64,000 bases of DNA from Amphiduros pacificus (GCA_949316495.1 OX439000.1:47719720-47783719); one strand, 5' to 3'. Counted from the first letter of the stretch, positions 1 through 12,654 are shown. Notes: a model not told the origin generated them from the letters alone. Numbers and translations: made by a program.

Positions 1-2258
1 TAACCACAATTTAGGTAAAGACAAAACATCTATATTTATCATTGGTCTCACAAGAAAATACATAAAGCTGTTGTGGAAAGAAATCCTAGATTTCATGTAA
101 AAAGAACAAATTACCGGTACCATTTTGACTTCTTACCACCAAAGAATCCATATACCTGAAAACCATGCAAAATAGCAAATATATTTTATTTGCACAAGTG
201 AGATGATTAGGCATATTGCAATGTACTTCAAAATATTGTCATACTCTTCAAAATATTGAATTTTATTCAAAAATACAAAAGCACTTAGCACACATAATAG
301 TCCTAGTAAAGGAAGGTCTATTATAAAATGTTCTCAGTACATTAACAAATGATAAATGTAATCTATAAAGTAAACTGTTATAGCTACACAGAAAATAATT
401 GGTTTCTTAGCTAGCAAGGCTGTGACCTCTAGTCAAAATGACCATGTGTTAATAATGTTATTTATATTTGTTTATTGTAGACATGATATCAATATTATTC
501 ATATATTGGTTATTTGAAATGGTGCATAATTTTGTTTTATTTTAATGACTACTGATTTATGTATATAAAATTAATAATATCAAGGCCTTTGATATAAATT
601 GTGTGAGAATTTCTCATACATTTTGTAATATATTACTGAGACTACATAATACAGTTTAAAGGTTATTTGCAGATACCGTAAGTTAAATTTAACACTTGTA
701 CAAATGTATACCATTGATAACACAATGTGGAATATTATTAATGTCTGAGCATAACATGTACAGCTTTAATGTTATTTTTTATGTAGTAGGTTATTGTTAT
801 TTATACTTTAGTTTTAATATTTTGAAATATACAAATCGTCCAACAGGACATGTACATATCACAAAAGATTTCTTTTATGGTAGATGCTTTTATGAATATA
901 TTAACACAAGAATGTTAATAATTATTTTGATCTCTAGTCATTTTGATCTTTAAACAGCTGTATGTACAGACATATATGATGCCTGTAATGTGGCATGTTA
1001 AGGATTAAGATATTATTGTTGTATTTTCATCAGATCAGGGTATTTATGTTGGGTGCTGTTCCTTATTTGAATACATTATGTATTATACTGAATAAATTCA
1101 CATTAGAAAAATCTTTCCTCCGTTTTAATGATTTAGATTGAACAAAGAACATTAGTTTACCTTTAAGATGGATAACATAGATGGTGCAGTAAATTTGTGT
1201 AGACCCCTCAGTCCATCAGTCCTAAAAAAATGAGATCCAGTTTTTTCACATTTGACAAGTAAAGTCATGGATCTAAAGTCCAAATAAATTGCTGCAAAAT
1301 AGGCTTGAATTTAAGGTCATTACATCAAGGTCAAAGCCAAAGGTCAAATTAAAATGAGGTTGCATATCTACCTCTGAAGTTATATATAGCGAAGTTACCA
1401 TTTGTTTATGGTTGCTCAAAACTTGTCTGGACAATTTTTTCAGAGTCAATGTCACTGCAGCAATGTTTAAGATCAAATGCACACCTGCCCCTTGAGGTTA
1501 TTCTATCTACAAATATGGACTACCTCCTATCTAAGATTTCTGAGCTGAGAAATAGCCTGGAAATAATTTGACATGTTTTTTTTCCATAAAGGAATATACC
1601 TGATTTTGAAGGTGAAACTGAGAGTAAAGAACAGTCATGGAGGATTAGAATGTTGAAAAAAATGTGAAAACAAAGGTACACAGAAATCTCTCACGTGTAC
1701 GCACCAGCTCTCTGAATATATATATGCAATTTGTAATAATATAGTTTATATTAATACATATATTATTTATTGCTCCAAGAGTTGCATACAAAAAAGTAAA
1801 AAATTGAAATCCAAAACGATTCAAGTGAAACACCTTAATTATCATCATAAATGAACCTCAGAGTTTAATATTTTACATGTGAAAAAAACGTTGTTCAAAT
1901 ATATGAATTGAAGAATATGGAAATCCATATTCTGATCATCTAAATATTCAATGTTTCTGAAGATCGTGGCAATGACATAGAGCTCTAAAATCATGAGGTC
2001 ACCATGTAATCCAACTAGCAATGGCATTATATTCAACACATGACTTAAGTTCGTTTCTGAAGAATTTGACTGACAAAATAAAGGTGACCCATATTTTTAT
2101 ACATGTTGGAAGTATATAACATTTTAGTTTCAAACTGTTGCCGATTTATTTTTGTTGTGGATATTAATTTATCGGCTTTGTATGGCTAATCAAATTTAAA
2201 TGAATATCCGGGAATGAATACAAATGAATTTATTTATTAGATCAAGTTTCAGAACCCA
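1..2258. other. AT-rich region without a recognisable gene
   Basis: No open frame here looks like a protein; all are short and of low complexity. An AATAAA at 1091-1096 on the + strand could end the 3' UTR of a gene lying to the left of the window, but nothing else supports that. From 1300 to 1450 there are several AGGTCA-like half sites in the TCAAGGTCAAAG style that is common in dispersed invertebrate repeats. Confidence 0.3.
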
Positions 2259-2267
2259 AACAAATGT

Positions 2268-2465
2268 ACGTGTGGGAAATTTTTTCGTGGTTCGTGTTTC
2301 GTAGTTCGTTTTTCGTGGTTCGTGTTTCGTAGTTCGTGGTTTAACGGAAATTTTTTCGTGGTTCGTAGTTCGTGTTTCGTAGTTCGTGGTTCGTTTTTCA
2401 TTTTTCGTGGTTCATAGTTCGTGTTTCGTAGTTCGTGGTTCAAGGGAAATTTTTTGGTGGTTCTT
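2268..2465 (+). repeat. Left inverted arm of heptamer repeats
   Basis: Successive 7-mers of the type GTGGTTC, GTGTTTC, GTAGTTC and GTTTTTC run from the element end inward, broken by two GGGAAA/CGGAAA-TTTTTTC restarts at about 2345 and 2443 that resemble internal copies of the terminus. The reverse complement is found at 3457-3665. Confidence 0.8.
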
Positions 2466-2590
2466 AGCTTTAGGAGGGGGCAGTCATACGGGCACTTTCA
2501 CACATATGGTGCTTTCATGCCCTGGCAACCCCAATTGGCGTTGAAAACAAATACCTGGCAGCCATTGAAATAGTATAGTCAAATTGAACC

Positions 2591-2830
2591 CCAATATGAA
2601 GATTTCATCTTTGTTTTCTGTATAAAGTCATTATTCTTTATATTTTCTATGTTTGCAAAAAATAGTTTAATTTAATATGTTCTGATGTGCATATCGCTCA
2701 AATATAAGACCAGTATGAAGATTTAATCTTTGTTTTCTGTATAAAGTCATTATTCTTTATATTTTCTACGTTTGCAAAAAACAATTAAATACAGTATGTT
2801 TTGATGTGAATATCACTTAAATAGAAGCCC
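2591..2830. repeat. Tandem duplication of about 120 bp inside the 1.4 kb foldback element
   Basis: Two imperfect copies begin near 2592 and 2711. Both contain ATGAAGATTT, then CTTTGTTTTCTGTATAAAG, then GTTTGCAAAAAA in the same order. No coding potential is visible. Confidence 0.65.
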
Positions 2831-3456
2831 AATATAAATGTTTGCCAAAAAATGAATATTCATTGAAAAAAAATGGGACTTGAGCAATTAATATAAGGTA
2901 GAGCTAACAACCATAGGATTCGCGCAACCATAGGATTGGCTGATAATTATGAAATTGTTTTATATGCGTAAAACAAATAGAACATTGAATTTTCTGACAT
3001 GGAAAAGTTTATATGAAGGGTATAAATAAATTGTTGTGAAAATTGCACCCATTGACCCCGATTTGGTTACAATGTGCATATTCGTTACAATGTGCAATAT
3101 GAATATTTTTGAAATCGTGAGAACAAGAGGAAGACAATTATGTATGTATTTTGTACATTTTACAATGGTAAAATACATATAAATTTAAGATGAACAGTTT
3201 CTTGCCCCAAATCTTCATCCAAAATGTCCAATTTTTGCAGAGAATCTAATAACTATGATATAGAACATCCTACAGTATCGATTTAAACAAGATTGAGTCA
3301 TCCCGCGATATGAAAACAACACAAAAACCTTTTAATTTAATTTTCATAAATTCCAACTATGAAAAGGCTTTTCCTGGTTTTGGAAAATCATATCTATATT
3401 GAAATATAGAGTATATACGTGTATTATATAAAGATCTACCCATTTTATTATTTTTA

Positions 3457-3665
3457 TGAAAAATGAAAAACGAAACACGAACTACGAACTACAAACCACG
3501 AAAAAGGAAAAACGAAACACGAACTACGAACCACGAAAAATGAAAAACGAAACACGAACTACGAACCACGAAAAATGAAAAATGAAACACGAACTACGAA
3601 CCACGAAAAATGAAAAATGAAACACGAACTACGAACTACGAACCACGAAAAAATTTCCCACACGT
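3457..3665 (-). repeat. Right inverted arm of heptamer repeats
   Basis: Runs of GAACTAC, GAACCAC, GAAACAC and GAAAAAT/GAAAAAC are the reverse complement of the left arm at 2268-2465. They finish at TTTCCCACACGT next to the 9-bp target duplication. Confidence 0.8.
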
Positions 3666-3674
3666 AACAAATGT

Positions 3675-5248
3675 CCTCAGGGTGCAATGATATATATGAT
3701 CATTCCTCCAGTAATGTTCCTTTGGAAGATGCCAGTCGCCTAACTGTATTCGGGCTGATGTGAAGCAATGATAATCAGCTCGCTGCAAGTCAAGGCCCCA
3801 AAGCGACAACACAGAGCAAATTCTTTGCTAATGACTGAATATGAGCTGGAAAAGGGAAGTGATGATCATCACATGGCTGGGTCAGTGGGAGGGCCACCAC
3901 TCACTAGAGGGCACTACTGTGCCACAACGGAAATGAGCCGCCTTCTGCTCCGGCTCGTGTATCGAGCGTAATATTATCCAAGGGACTTATATTATGTCCA
4001 CATTTTCCTTTCAATCTTTTAGGAAATGTAAAGTGAAAATTTTTTTACCAAACGAACGTAATAAAAATTAGATACAACGCAATTTTTATATATATATACA
4101 GTTGCAGCGAATTTACCATTTGTTTATTTAGGCACATTTTGTTAATTTTACGATGCAAATAAACTACAGCAAAAACCTCAGGGAGTGAATGCCATGACTA
4201 GTCACCGTCTTTCAAGAAAACACTATCTTTTAGGCATCTAAAAAAAACCCCTTAAAAACACAATTAAAGTTAGTAATTTAGTCTGCTAATGTGTGAATTA
4301 GAGAGAAATTTGGTTCTCAATTTATGCTAAAGGCACCTGCCTATCTGAAAGCCATAGACAATAATATATCTTACCTGAGTTAACACAAACTGCTACAAGA
4401 TACCACTAATGAACTGCCAGCATCCCCCGACCGGGCAAAATATAAACTTAATTGCTCTGTCAATTTGCCATTTTGCCATCATTTGCAGAGCCTCCTGGTG
4501 GCTACAAAGTGTGTCTGATGGGTTGGTAGCACCTTCTTTCCTGAGATACATCATTAAGATTCCCCTGTGAGGAAATAACGCTGCCCTGCCTTTATTAAAG
4601 GCTGAATCAATCCAAACGGAAAGTATTGATCTATTCACAAGCAGAGTATCGATCAATTCATTTTTATGTAAACTTCAGAATTAAGTGAGCACATCTTATT
4701 TATCAAAGAAAGTCTGAGTCTAGAAATGAGACAGAAATGAAATTTTCACCTAATACCTGATGAATATATATTACAGATGTTTTGGAGAGGTGCCCTTTGA
4801 AACTGTTTGTGTGTTTTAGTGGATTGGGGTTGGGGTGGTTAGAAGCAATGAATAAAAAATAATTCAGATTTTGAAATATTCAAAGGAAAACACCTGTGGA
4901 GGCAAACCTATTGTCATATAACCAATTAAATGCTTAAGGCCGCAGATATGGCATTACAACAAATAAATAGCCATTACTGATTGAAGAGTGTTTATAGCTG
5001 AACTATATATTCATTAGTTATCGATATCGTGGTAGATTTGATTATCGTGAACAAAATTATTTATTTTAATACATTTTTTTTCAATTTTATTGTAACTGAA
5101 CGTCAATTAATGCAATGAAGTGGAATCATCTTGATACAGCCTTGGAGTATTATACTCCAAGATACAACTAAGGACACTGGTTGAGAGCCCTGTGGTGGCA
5201 GATGTCAAAACGAGCTGTACATTTACAGTGTAAAGTATGTCATATATA

Positions 5249-5249
<1 letters not shown>
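3675..5249. other. Intergenic; short GC-richer patch
   Basis: The stretch 3750-3970 is richer in G and C than its surroundings and includes a CTCF-like motif, CACTAGAGGGCACTAC (3902-3917). A second less AT-rich patch lies at 4400-4660. Neither contains an ORF that I recognise. A 21-bp perfect palindrome lies at 5141-5161. Confidence 0.3.
5141..5161. repeat. 21-bp perfect palindrome
   Basis: CTTGGAGTAT and ATACTCCAAG form 10-bp perfect arms around a single central T. The CTTGGAGTA core also occurs in the larger palindrome at 44345-44399. Confidence 0.6.

Positions 5250-5305
<56 letters not shown>
5250..5305. repeat. (TA)n microsatellite
   Basis: About 28 uninterrupted TA units follow CATATATATC. 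The Tyr-Ile ORFs across it are artefacts of the repeat. Confidence 0.95.
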
Positions 5306-5308
<3 letters not shown>

Positions 5309-5589
5309 TACTTCTATCACTTCTATATTTGAATTAATAGATCTGAGAGTAACGTTCATGTGGCAATATATTATTTTGACTTGAAGTCTATTGAAAATGG
5401 TTTGATGGTCGGTAAAGAAGACAAGCAAATTAATTGCAAGGTTAATTTTGACAAACAAAAATGCAACTTCAAAATGCTATGATTGCTAAGTGTAGTTGGT
5501 TATGTTTTCAATTATTACATAATATAGAGAGAAAATGTGCGGAGATTTGAAACTAATAAAGGGGCCAACATGCGTGAGCGTATGCAATC

Positions 5590-5830
5590 ATGCAATTGTT
5601 AGCCATGAGACAGCTATGTAAGTGAAAAACAACCAACACGAGGTGTGAATGAGAGACTTGTGCACAAAAATGCGAGAGACAGCTGCACAAGTGAGAGACA
5701 GCTGCACAAGTGAGACACTGAAGTAAGACAGACATCTTAACCCAGGTGATGTACACAAACTTGAATGAGAGACAGCTATTTAAGTTATATAGTAACACCG
5801 ACAGCTACATAAGTGAGAGTCAGCTACATG
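5590..5830. repeat. Degenerate minisatellite, about 19-bp unit
   Basis: The phrase GAGAGACAGCTGCACAAGTG occurs twice in direct succession near 5670-5710. Weaker copies (GACAGCTA..TAAGTGAGA) continue on both sides. Non-coding. Confidence 0.6.
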
Positions 5831-6189
5831 ACTGATACATTTGCACAATGAGTGACAGACACAAAAAACAGCCTGAACTTACATAGGTGAGATAGTTACA
5901 TATAAAGGAGAGACAACTACATGTATTGCGAAAATATTGACAATTAAAAAGACCAAAATAAACAATTTAGTATTGCTACATATTACATAAATTAATTACG
6001 GCTATATATTTTCTAAAATTCAGTTTATGATGAGAGCCAGAGTACATTCCAGACAGCACTTGTCCAACGTTAAATAATGAAACATTCCTGTTTTATTTGT
6101 CCAGTTGCCCTCTGGTGTTCACTGTACACACCAAAAATCACAATGATCCCAACCAAAGAACAGCATTTTGGAGAATGAAGTGATTTTTT

Positions 6190-6295
6190 GTTGTTATGGT
6201 AAAATGATACATTAGTTGTTATGGTAAAATGATCCATTAGTTGCAATTATTATGGTAAAATGATCCATTAGGTATTATGGTAAAATGACACATTC
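6190..6295. repeat. Short tandem repeat (TTATGGTAAAATGATCCATT)
   Basis: Four copies of TTATGGTAAAATGA with the follow-on CCATTAG or ACATT are spaced about 25-34 bp apart. Non-coding. Confidence 0.7.
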
Positions 6296-8432
6296 AAAAG
6301 GGACAGGGCGGTACACTCGGTCAGCTGGGCCACCATTTTTTTGCCCGTGTACACACATCCTAATTTTTAATGTGTGCTAATGGATGTCAGATTTATTAGA
6401 AACTGATAAAAATGCTTTATTTTCACTAATTTATAGTTGATACAACTATTTCAAGTAATCGTTGATTGAAGCAAACTAGACCATCCATATGAGCCTCAAT
6501 TGACCTGAAATATTGTGTTGATGACCCTGTGATTAGAAGACATTATTGTGGGTAAATGTGACCTTCTTTTCATTATCATATACATAAAAAAAATATTTTT
6601 ATCCAACAAAATGGTTCATTTGCGATGGTAATGTCAAGAAGGCCTATAAATTGCAATTTTGATATTTTTTTCATAAATTTGGTGACAACTTCCTCACAGA
6701 TTAAGTTTTAGGTCCCTCCTCATATCAGATATGGGCACCCCACGGCCACCTGAGCGCCGACCACATATCGTCTTGACACCACACATTTTTCCATTTTTGG
6801 TCAAGGTCATGATTGAGGTCATCATATTTAGTTCTTCGTGGGATGCACATGTCTTAAATATATGGAGCATGTATCTCAAATAGCTGGTAAGGTATAGAAA
6901 AATATCGAAAATTTTTTTGACAGACCCACGGACCGACATACACATGGAAGGATCCCGATACCATAGGTCCTATGCCACTCAAGTTTCTGGGGTTAAAAAA
7001 TATAATAACTTGAATAGTTATGATTGTTAATGAATTAACTACAATGTATTTTCTCTTCCTGGTTACCATAAAGGTTTAAAACTGTCCAATTCAAACATTT
7101 TTCAGACATCTGAAAATATTATTGTTTGAAACATATTTGTAATAGATTGTATCTGAGAGCAATTTAACAAATCATTGCTCTCATATTGTATGTTGTCCTA
7201 AAGGTTGTGTTGGAAATTGTATTTGTTGCTGATACTTCAAAACTGGCTCCCTCAAACATGCTTTGGGTTGGTAGTGCCGAGCGAAGCAAGGCCAAAAGTT
7301 TTTTGAGGGTTTCCTTTCCCCCCTAAGATTGACTTCAATTTTTTGCCAAAAATTCTCCCCTTCGAATTTTTTTTTCTGTAGATGTGAGAGTCTCATTTTA
7401 TTCTTTCCTCGAGATTGGTATATTTTTCCCCATCAAATGGTTTCACTGATTTTTTTCGACTTTCCTCTATCCCCCGGAATGAATAATGGTCAACCCCTAA
7501 ACGAGTGGTGCATCTTTTTGTTTGAATTATATTTTCTTTTTAGAATCACTGAGTGTCTCAAATGAAGTCAAGGTTGTTTAGCATGAAACAGATTTGACAT
7601 TATATTATGTATCATATGAACAAAATCATATGAACAATATTCAACCAATTGATATTGTTGTGGTTATTTTTATTCAATGCTCTAGTTCCAATATTTTTGA
7701 TCCACCAGGTTTCTGTTGTGACTTGTACACTGCATTCTAGTACCCAAGATTGGAATCAGTCAGCACCAGGTGGCGATATCTGTTGACCTTCCTGGTGATG
7801 CATTTATAACTGCGTTCCCCATACGTGACAAATATTTTGACACCAGGTGGCAACATAGTCCACAGGTGGTGTTCCAAGGCACCAATTTACCAGGATGTGA
7901 GGGGAATTTGAAAAGCTAAGATAGTGCCGAAATGGTGTGATCAAAGCAATATCAATTCACCCTTCTGTCATATACAACTAAAGGGATGAAAACTGAAATC
8001 ACAACCTTGGATGAGAGGGTTTTTAATCAATGTAAAACGTTAGTAACATTACTCTCCTGATCTTCAAATGTGGATATTTCTGTTCTGTGCCATCCAATCC
8101 TAAAATTCAGTGTTTCAAAACTTACCCAAGCCTTACATTAATATTTCTGTCAAAATTATTATAAGCAATTAAATAAATAGGGTTTTGATGGCGTTAGTTT
8201 ATATACAGTAATACTGTATAAAGAAACATGACTCAAATCAAACCTTTTCTTAGCACGGCACTTGGTTTGCAGACAGCTCAAGGTTGATAGGTGTTTGGTA
8301 AGATCTGATTTTGGCACTTTCCTAATCCCATTTTTATGAGATTTTTTCAGTTTTTTTAAAACCCGACTTCCTTATTTTGGAAATTCAAATGAGATAACTG
8401 ATATTAAAACATTCCTGATATGAGGTTTTCAA
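6296..8432. other. Intergenic, probably dispersed repeats
   Basis: No gene is seen. The part from 6690 to 6990 carries GACCCACGGACCGACATACA, a style common near the ends of invertebrate dispersed repeats. The part from 7740 to 7880 carries two CTCF-like CACCAGGTGGC motifs. The open frames are short and of low complexity. Confidence 0.3.
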
Positions 8433-8490
8433 ACGTGCGGGAAGTTATTTACTAGTTCACAGTTCACAGTTCATTTTTCTTTTTTTTTTC
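8433..8490 (+). mobile_element. Lone terminus of a foldback-family element
   Basis: ACGTGCGGGAA is followed by TAGTTC, two ACAGTTC heptamers and ATTTTTC. This closely matches the outer 45 bases of the 10.3 kb element at 44478, which has ACGTGCGGGAAA, ACAGTTC x3 and ATTTTTC. After about 8480 the sequence becomes a T-rich run unlike either complete element. I could not find a matching inverted end nearby, so this is probably a truncated or decayed copy. Confidence 0.6.
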
Positions 8491-8676
8491 TTTTCAAGAA
8501 CTTTTTCCTTGCATAATCCCAAACTCTACATTTCCCCTACACAAAGTTCCTTGCCATTTGAAAGTAGGTGAGTCTTCTGTTAAATTCCAAATCATCAATT
8601 GGATGCTTTGTTAATAAACTTTGTTTATCTGACCACAGTAAAGCTTAGTAAAGTTTTGCTGACAATGGGAGGGCCA

Positions 8677-8765
8677 CGGCCGTGGCGCAGTTGGTGAGAG
8701 TGCCAGCTTATTAGCACCAGTTCTTCTGTGATGATCCAAAGGTTGTGGTTTCGACATCACCATAA
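8677..8765 (+). mobile_element. tRNA-derived SINE head
   Basis: The sequence carries an A-box-like GTGGCGCAGTTGG (8681-8693) and a B-box-like GGTTGTGGTTTCGAC (8741-8755), separated as in a tRNA gene. It starts GGCCGTGGCGCAG, a common head of tRNA-related SINEs. It does not fold into a clean cloverleaf with a matching acceptor stem by eye, so a functional tRNA is unlikely. The extent of the SINE body downstream (about 8766-8940) is uncertain. Confidence 0.55.
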
Positions 8766-8940
8766 ATGAAGGACATATGCTATTTGTACAAAAAAATATA
8801 TAATTTAGCCAAAAAATAATTATAGGGGTGGTTGACAATGGAAAATACGATTTAAATAAATCATGTGACCTTGGGATGACCTTGACATGACCTTGAAATA
8901 TGAAAATGCTGTTGCACACTAATAAATCTCATTTTTTAAA

Positions 8941-9834
8941 AATCATATTATGAAAGATCTCTCCAAAATTAAACAAACAAGCCAAAGATCAAGTCTGTAG
9001 CTATAATAGAACAGATTTTATGGGCTGTTGAATTTTCGGCCCAAGGTCACAGGGATTTTCCATTGATATCAATGGCCCGGAGAAAAATTGAAATTTTCAC
9101 TTTGTGAAAAACTGGCCATCAATTTGAAAGGTGTCCCATATGGATATGTTATGGGGATGTATACCCAACTTTGCAAGCCATTATTGGTACAAATGACATT
9201 GTAAAATCTTCTGCCTTTTACAAAAATATGATTTTTATGGATTTCCATTGAAATCAAAGTGAAAATCGGGAAAATTATATATATATCTTTCAAATCCAAA
9301 AGGCAGGAAATCTACCAAATACACTATTAAAATCCCTTTTGCTCTGTGTCTATCAGGATTATATTTCCAGCATAATATGGGACACATCATTATAATTTCA
9401 TTATTAGAAAATTACCATAAACTACGATGAATTTTAGCAAAAATACCCTTTGGAAATACTATTCAAATGCGGCACTCATATATGGCACTATTTTTATGGG
9501 AAATATAGTCAACTTGTACTATTATTTGACATAATTTTACTTCTTGTAGGTATTTTTCAATAAATCAATATTTCACTAACTAGTTATCAAACTTTTTTTT
9601 AGAAATTTAAATTTAAGTGTGTAAAATGGCAAAACGTCACACTGACACCCACTACACATGAATTTGGATCCCTACCCGTTCTAACGCCTATGTCCTAGAT
9701 TTATGGCAATGATCCCCGGCCGTGCCGAGATTGAATTCGTGATACAATTTCACACATGAGCTGAGGCCCATGCCAAAGGGTTAACCCATTGCCCTTGTAA
9801 ATCTGTAACCAGGCAGGTTGTCATGTCAGGCAGC
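8941..9834. other. Intergenic, no gene seen
   Basis: AT-rich sequence with no recognisable ORF. The part from 9040 to 9300 has a repeat-like feel (TTCCATTGATATCAATGG near 9057 and TTCCATTGAAATCAAAG near 9243), suggesting a decayed dispersed element. Confidence 0.25.
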
Positions 9835-10325
9835 ACAGATCTGACCACCAGGTGGCCACATGTATACATTCATGTGACCTCTATTGTGGTTTGTCAGGGT
9901 GTTAGGCCTGTACCATTGGACAAAAATTAATAGGCCCCCTGCCAATCTCTCCGACCAATGAATAAATATAGTGGAGTTGCACACTTCTGGTTCTGGTAGA
10001 GTTGTACAGTTCCGGTGTGTACTTTTCGATGGGGAAAAACATGGAGATCGGCAATTGGCCTATGAATAAACAGGGCTCTGTAAGCCAAATGGTCACTCTA
10101 TTGTCCCAATTTAAAGGTGCTCCACTGTTAGCAAGACTTTGTGAAGTAGGTGTTTGTCCAAGATCATTGGCCAGCGAAACAATTTTTTTGACAAAGTTTC
10201 TAATGGATGATTTGGATTTTAGCAGAAGACTCATCCACTTTCAAATGGCACAGACATTTATTTAGAGTAAATATATTTTTTTCTGAAAGGAAAAAGTGCT
10301 TAAAACCTCATTTCATGAATGCTTT
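9835..10325 (+). repeat. Unclassified dispersed repeat, copy A
   Basis: This segment aligns by eye with 14645-15010 over several hundred bases. Shared landmarks in the same order include TACCA-TGGACAAA, GTAAGCCAAATGGTCACTC, GTGTTTG-CCAAGATCA-TGG, AATGGAT-A--GGATTT, CTCATC--CTTTCAA-TGGCACA and AAAGTGCTT-AAA. The short open frames on both strands are not preserved in copy B, so the repeat is treated as non-coding. A CTCF-like motif, CACCAGGTGGCCACA, is at its left edge (9846). Confidence 0.6.
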
Positions 10326-11334
10326 AAGTTAAAATGCATATGCATCATACAAATGCGCAAAAAACAACTTTGTTGTTCAATCTTTGGGTATTGATTCTGT
10401 GCACATCAGGAAATGGTTGATAATTTTCAAAGTTTCATGTGATTGCGAAACAAGAGTAACACATTTCCTGTTTGTTTCCTGTTTTCAATGATTTTATCTA
10501 CTTTTTGAGTAAAATGATCTCATTCAAAACCCTTAATCCTATAAATATGTTGACTGCACAAAACAATATAGCAATTAATTAACAGGTATGGCATTTTATA
10601 CATGTAAACTATTTCTTTTAAAGTTAAATCAAATTGATACACAATGTAATTCTTTAACCCTTATGACTTTGAGACTTATCTGTGGCCTGTGATCTACTGT
10701 AGGAGTGAACTCTGAATTTAGTAAATCCTTTACTGCAGATGAAAATGAGAGATAGAAGGTTTTATTTGATTTACACATAGGACTACTTATTGGGTTTCAT
10801 ATAAGATTATCCAACTTTATTTACAAGTATATTGTAATGAAACATTATACATTTGTGTCAGTAAATTTTCAAAAACAGGATCTATTCTACAAAATGATTG
10901 CCTTGCCTTCCATGTTTAACCTGTTTCCTGTTTTTAAGCAATTAGTATGAGTATTTATTTGCTTTGTAACACCCTGAAACTTTTTGTAATAATCATATTT
11001 TGTATCGTAATTTCCATTTAAATTAGAAAAAGTGTAATTAGTGGCATGGCTAATTAGTGGTATGGCATCATTAGTGCACTGATAAGTAAGGATGTGAGGA
11101 TGGGATCCATCTTAAATTATTCATCAGGGCATCAGAAAAATGATCTGTTTCCTGAGACTGAGTTCAAGCTCTTCTCTGTCTCTGCAGCTCTGCAAGTCAG
11201 ACAACTCAATATACTACTTCAATTAAATTTCAATATCCCATTTCTGATTTATGTAACATCGTAGACTTTCTGCGTCTGATCTTGCCGCAATAAAATTTAA
11301 TCATATTGAGATCTTTGGATCTCCCGCCAAAGAA

Positions 11335-11410
11335 AACCTTCCCATAATTCCTGGGCACGCCCTTCCCAAAGCGAGGCTCCAACAACCCGGCAGCCATATT
11401 GACTTGTTTC
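11335..11410. promoter_or_regulatory. Candidate promoter patch with ZNF143/Staf-like and YY1-like motifs
   Basis: CCATAATTCCTGGGCACGC (11342-11360) resembles the ZNF143/Staf site. CAGCCATATTG (11391-11401) is a YY1-like site on the opposite strand. The patch is GC-richer than its surroundings. Both motifs usually lie near transcription starts in animals. This is motif evidence only. Confidence 0.25.
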
Positions 11411-12654
11411 GGAAAGGCCAAATTGAGGAAGGTACATTCGAAAATTGTCTGTATAAGGGCCAGAATCTGCCCAGTTTAGGATTTCCAAATCAGAGGTATG
11501 TTCTTCAAATTATCATAGACATTTTCTGTCATGTTTCTTTGTCTTGAAGAACATGAACACCCAAGAATAATCCATAAAACTTTGTGTATCGAATCCATCT
11601 CGAAGGTTTGTCAATTCATGTTTTGTCTTGTCATCAGATATATCGATACCTGTCAAGCTTCGCATTAACATTTTACTGTATATTTTACATCAGGGTTACA
11701 AGCAAGTAAATTTTGGCTTATAATGGTCTATTCGGAATTGTTTATCAACATAAAATACCAATATTATTGAGATTTCCTGAATCAGATTGTAGTTCAGTAT
11801 CTGGGTGTGATACTTCCAGCTCGGAGTCTGCCTGGCCCGACCCTGTCAATTACTATTTCGTGTCATAAATCTGTGTTTTCTTCACCATTGGATTTGACTT
11901 TGAGTGTTTCTCTAGAGAAAATGGGATCATAATATGTTTTATTGTTTTAATTAGGGACATTTGTAATTGGAGTTAAAGTAAGAATGACCAGTTCCATAGA
12001 TTTCGCTCATTTTAATATGTTTAAGCCAAAAGACCAAGTAAATACTAGGCTTGTAGTTTATTGAGAATTAAGGCTCACCTTGCAGACAGTTTATGTGAAA
12101 ACTGTGCAACACACTCAGGGTGAACCCTCAGTTTTTTTGATCGATCTTCTCATCAGATTAAAAAATATCTATTTTGCATTGAATTCAAAACTTAAGTTAT
12201 GCATAACTATATTGAGTCAGGTAGTGTGACATAATAATACCTAGTCATGGCATCCACTCCCAAAATAACAAGCCCTTCCAAAGAGATTTTTTCTTGTCAT
12301 TTTTTATTTTCATTTTACACATTTGAGAGCACATAGGGGCAGTTTTTAGGTCGTGGAGTACTTCAGTAAAAAAATCAGATTTTTAAATTTCCTGGCTTCT
12401 TCATAAAAATGCACTGTTTTCTTCTGAATCATGATGGGACACTTGTTAAAAGTGCACTACAAAGTTACCTTACATATTTCTGAAGATGACTGCATTGCCA
12501 GTGTAACATTCAAAGTTTTATATTGCTTGAAACATCCAGCAGGAAAAAAATGAAGCATCGAGTGGAAACCTCTCAATGTTTGAAATTATGAAAAGACCTG
12601 AAAACATCACCAGATAAAACACCCCTAAAGCAGTGAAAAACCACTCCCCACAAT

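Larger units (their letters stand above)
2268..3665. mobile_element. Foldback (MULE-like) DNA transposon, 1.4 kb, non-autonomous
   Basis: The element begins ACGTGTGGGAAA and ends with its reverse complement TTTCCCACACGT. It is flanked by a perfect 9-bp direct duplication AACAAATGT (2259-2267 and 3666-3674). The inverted arms, about 200 bp each (2268-2465 and 3457-3665), are built almost wholly of 7-bp repeats with a TTC ending (GTGGTTC, GTGTTTC, GTAGTTC, GTTTTTC). The roughly 1 kb interior has no transposase-like frame but contains a tandem duplication of about 120 bp. A 9-bp duplication and arms made of short subrepeats are hallmarks of Foldback elements, which belong to the Mutator-like superfamily. 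Both ends and the target duplication are intact, so this copy is structurally whole. The same terminal motif recurs in the 10.3 kb element at 44478 and at 8433. Confidence 0.85.

Noticed and set aside
2249-2443. Charged ORF rich in NHELRNT and TTKHEPRK words
   Set aside because: It is a translation of the 7-bp repeats in the foldback arm.
4393-4656. 87-codon ORF in a GC-richer patch
   Set aside because: No recognisable family, unusual composition, and no transcript signal nearby; left as part of the intergenic description.
8677-8765. Possible functional tRNA gene
   Set aside because: A- and B-box-like motifs are present, but no acceptor-stem pairing or clear anticodon loop is seen; a SINE head fits better.
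9902-10265. ORFs of 110 (-) and 87 (+) codons
   Set aside because: Both lie in a dispersed repeat whose second copy (14645-15010) does not keep either frame.
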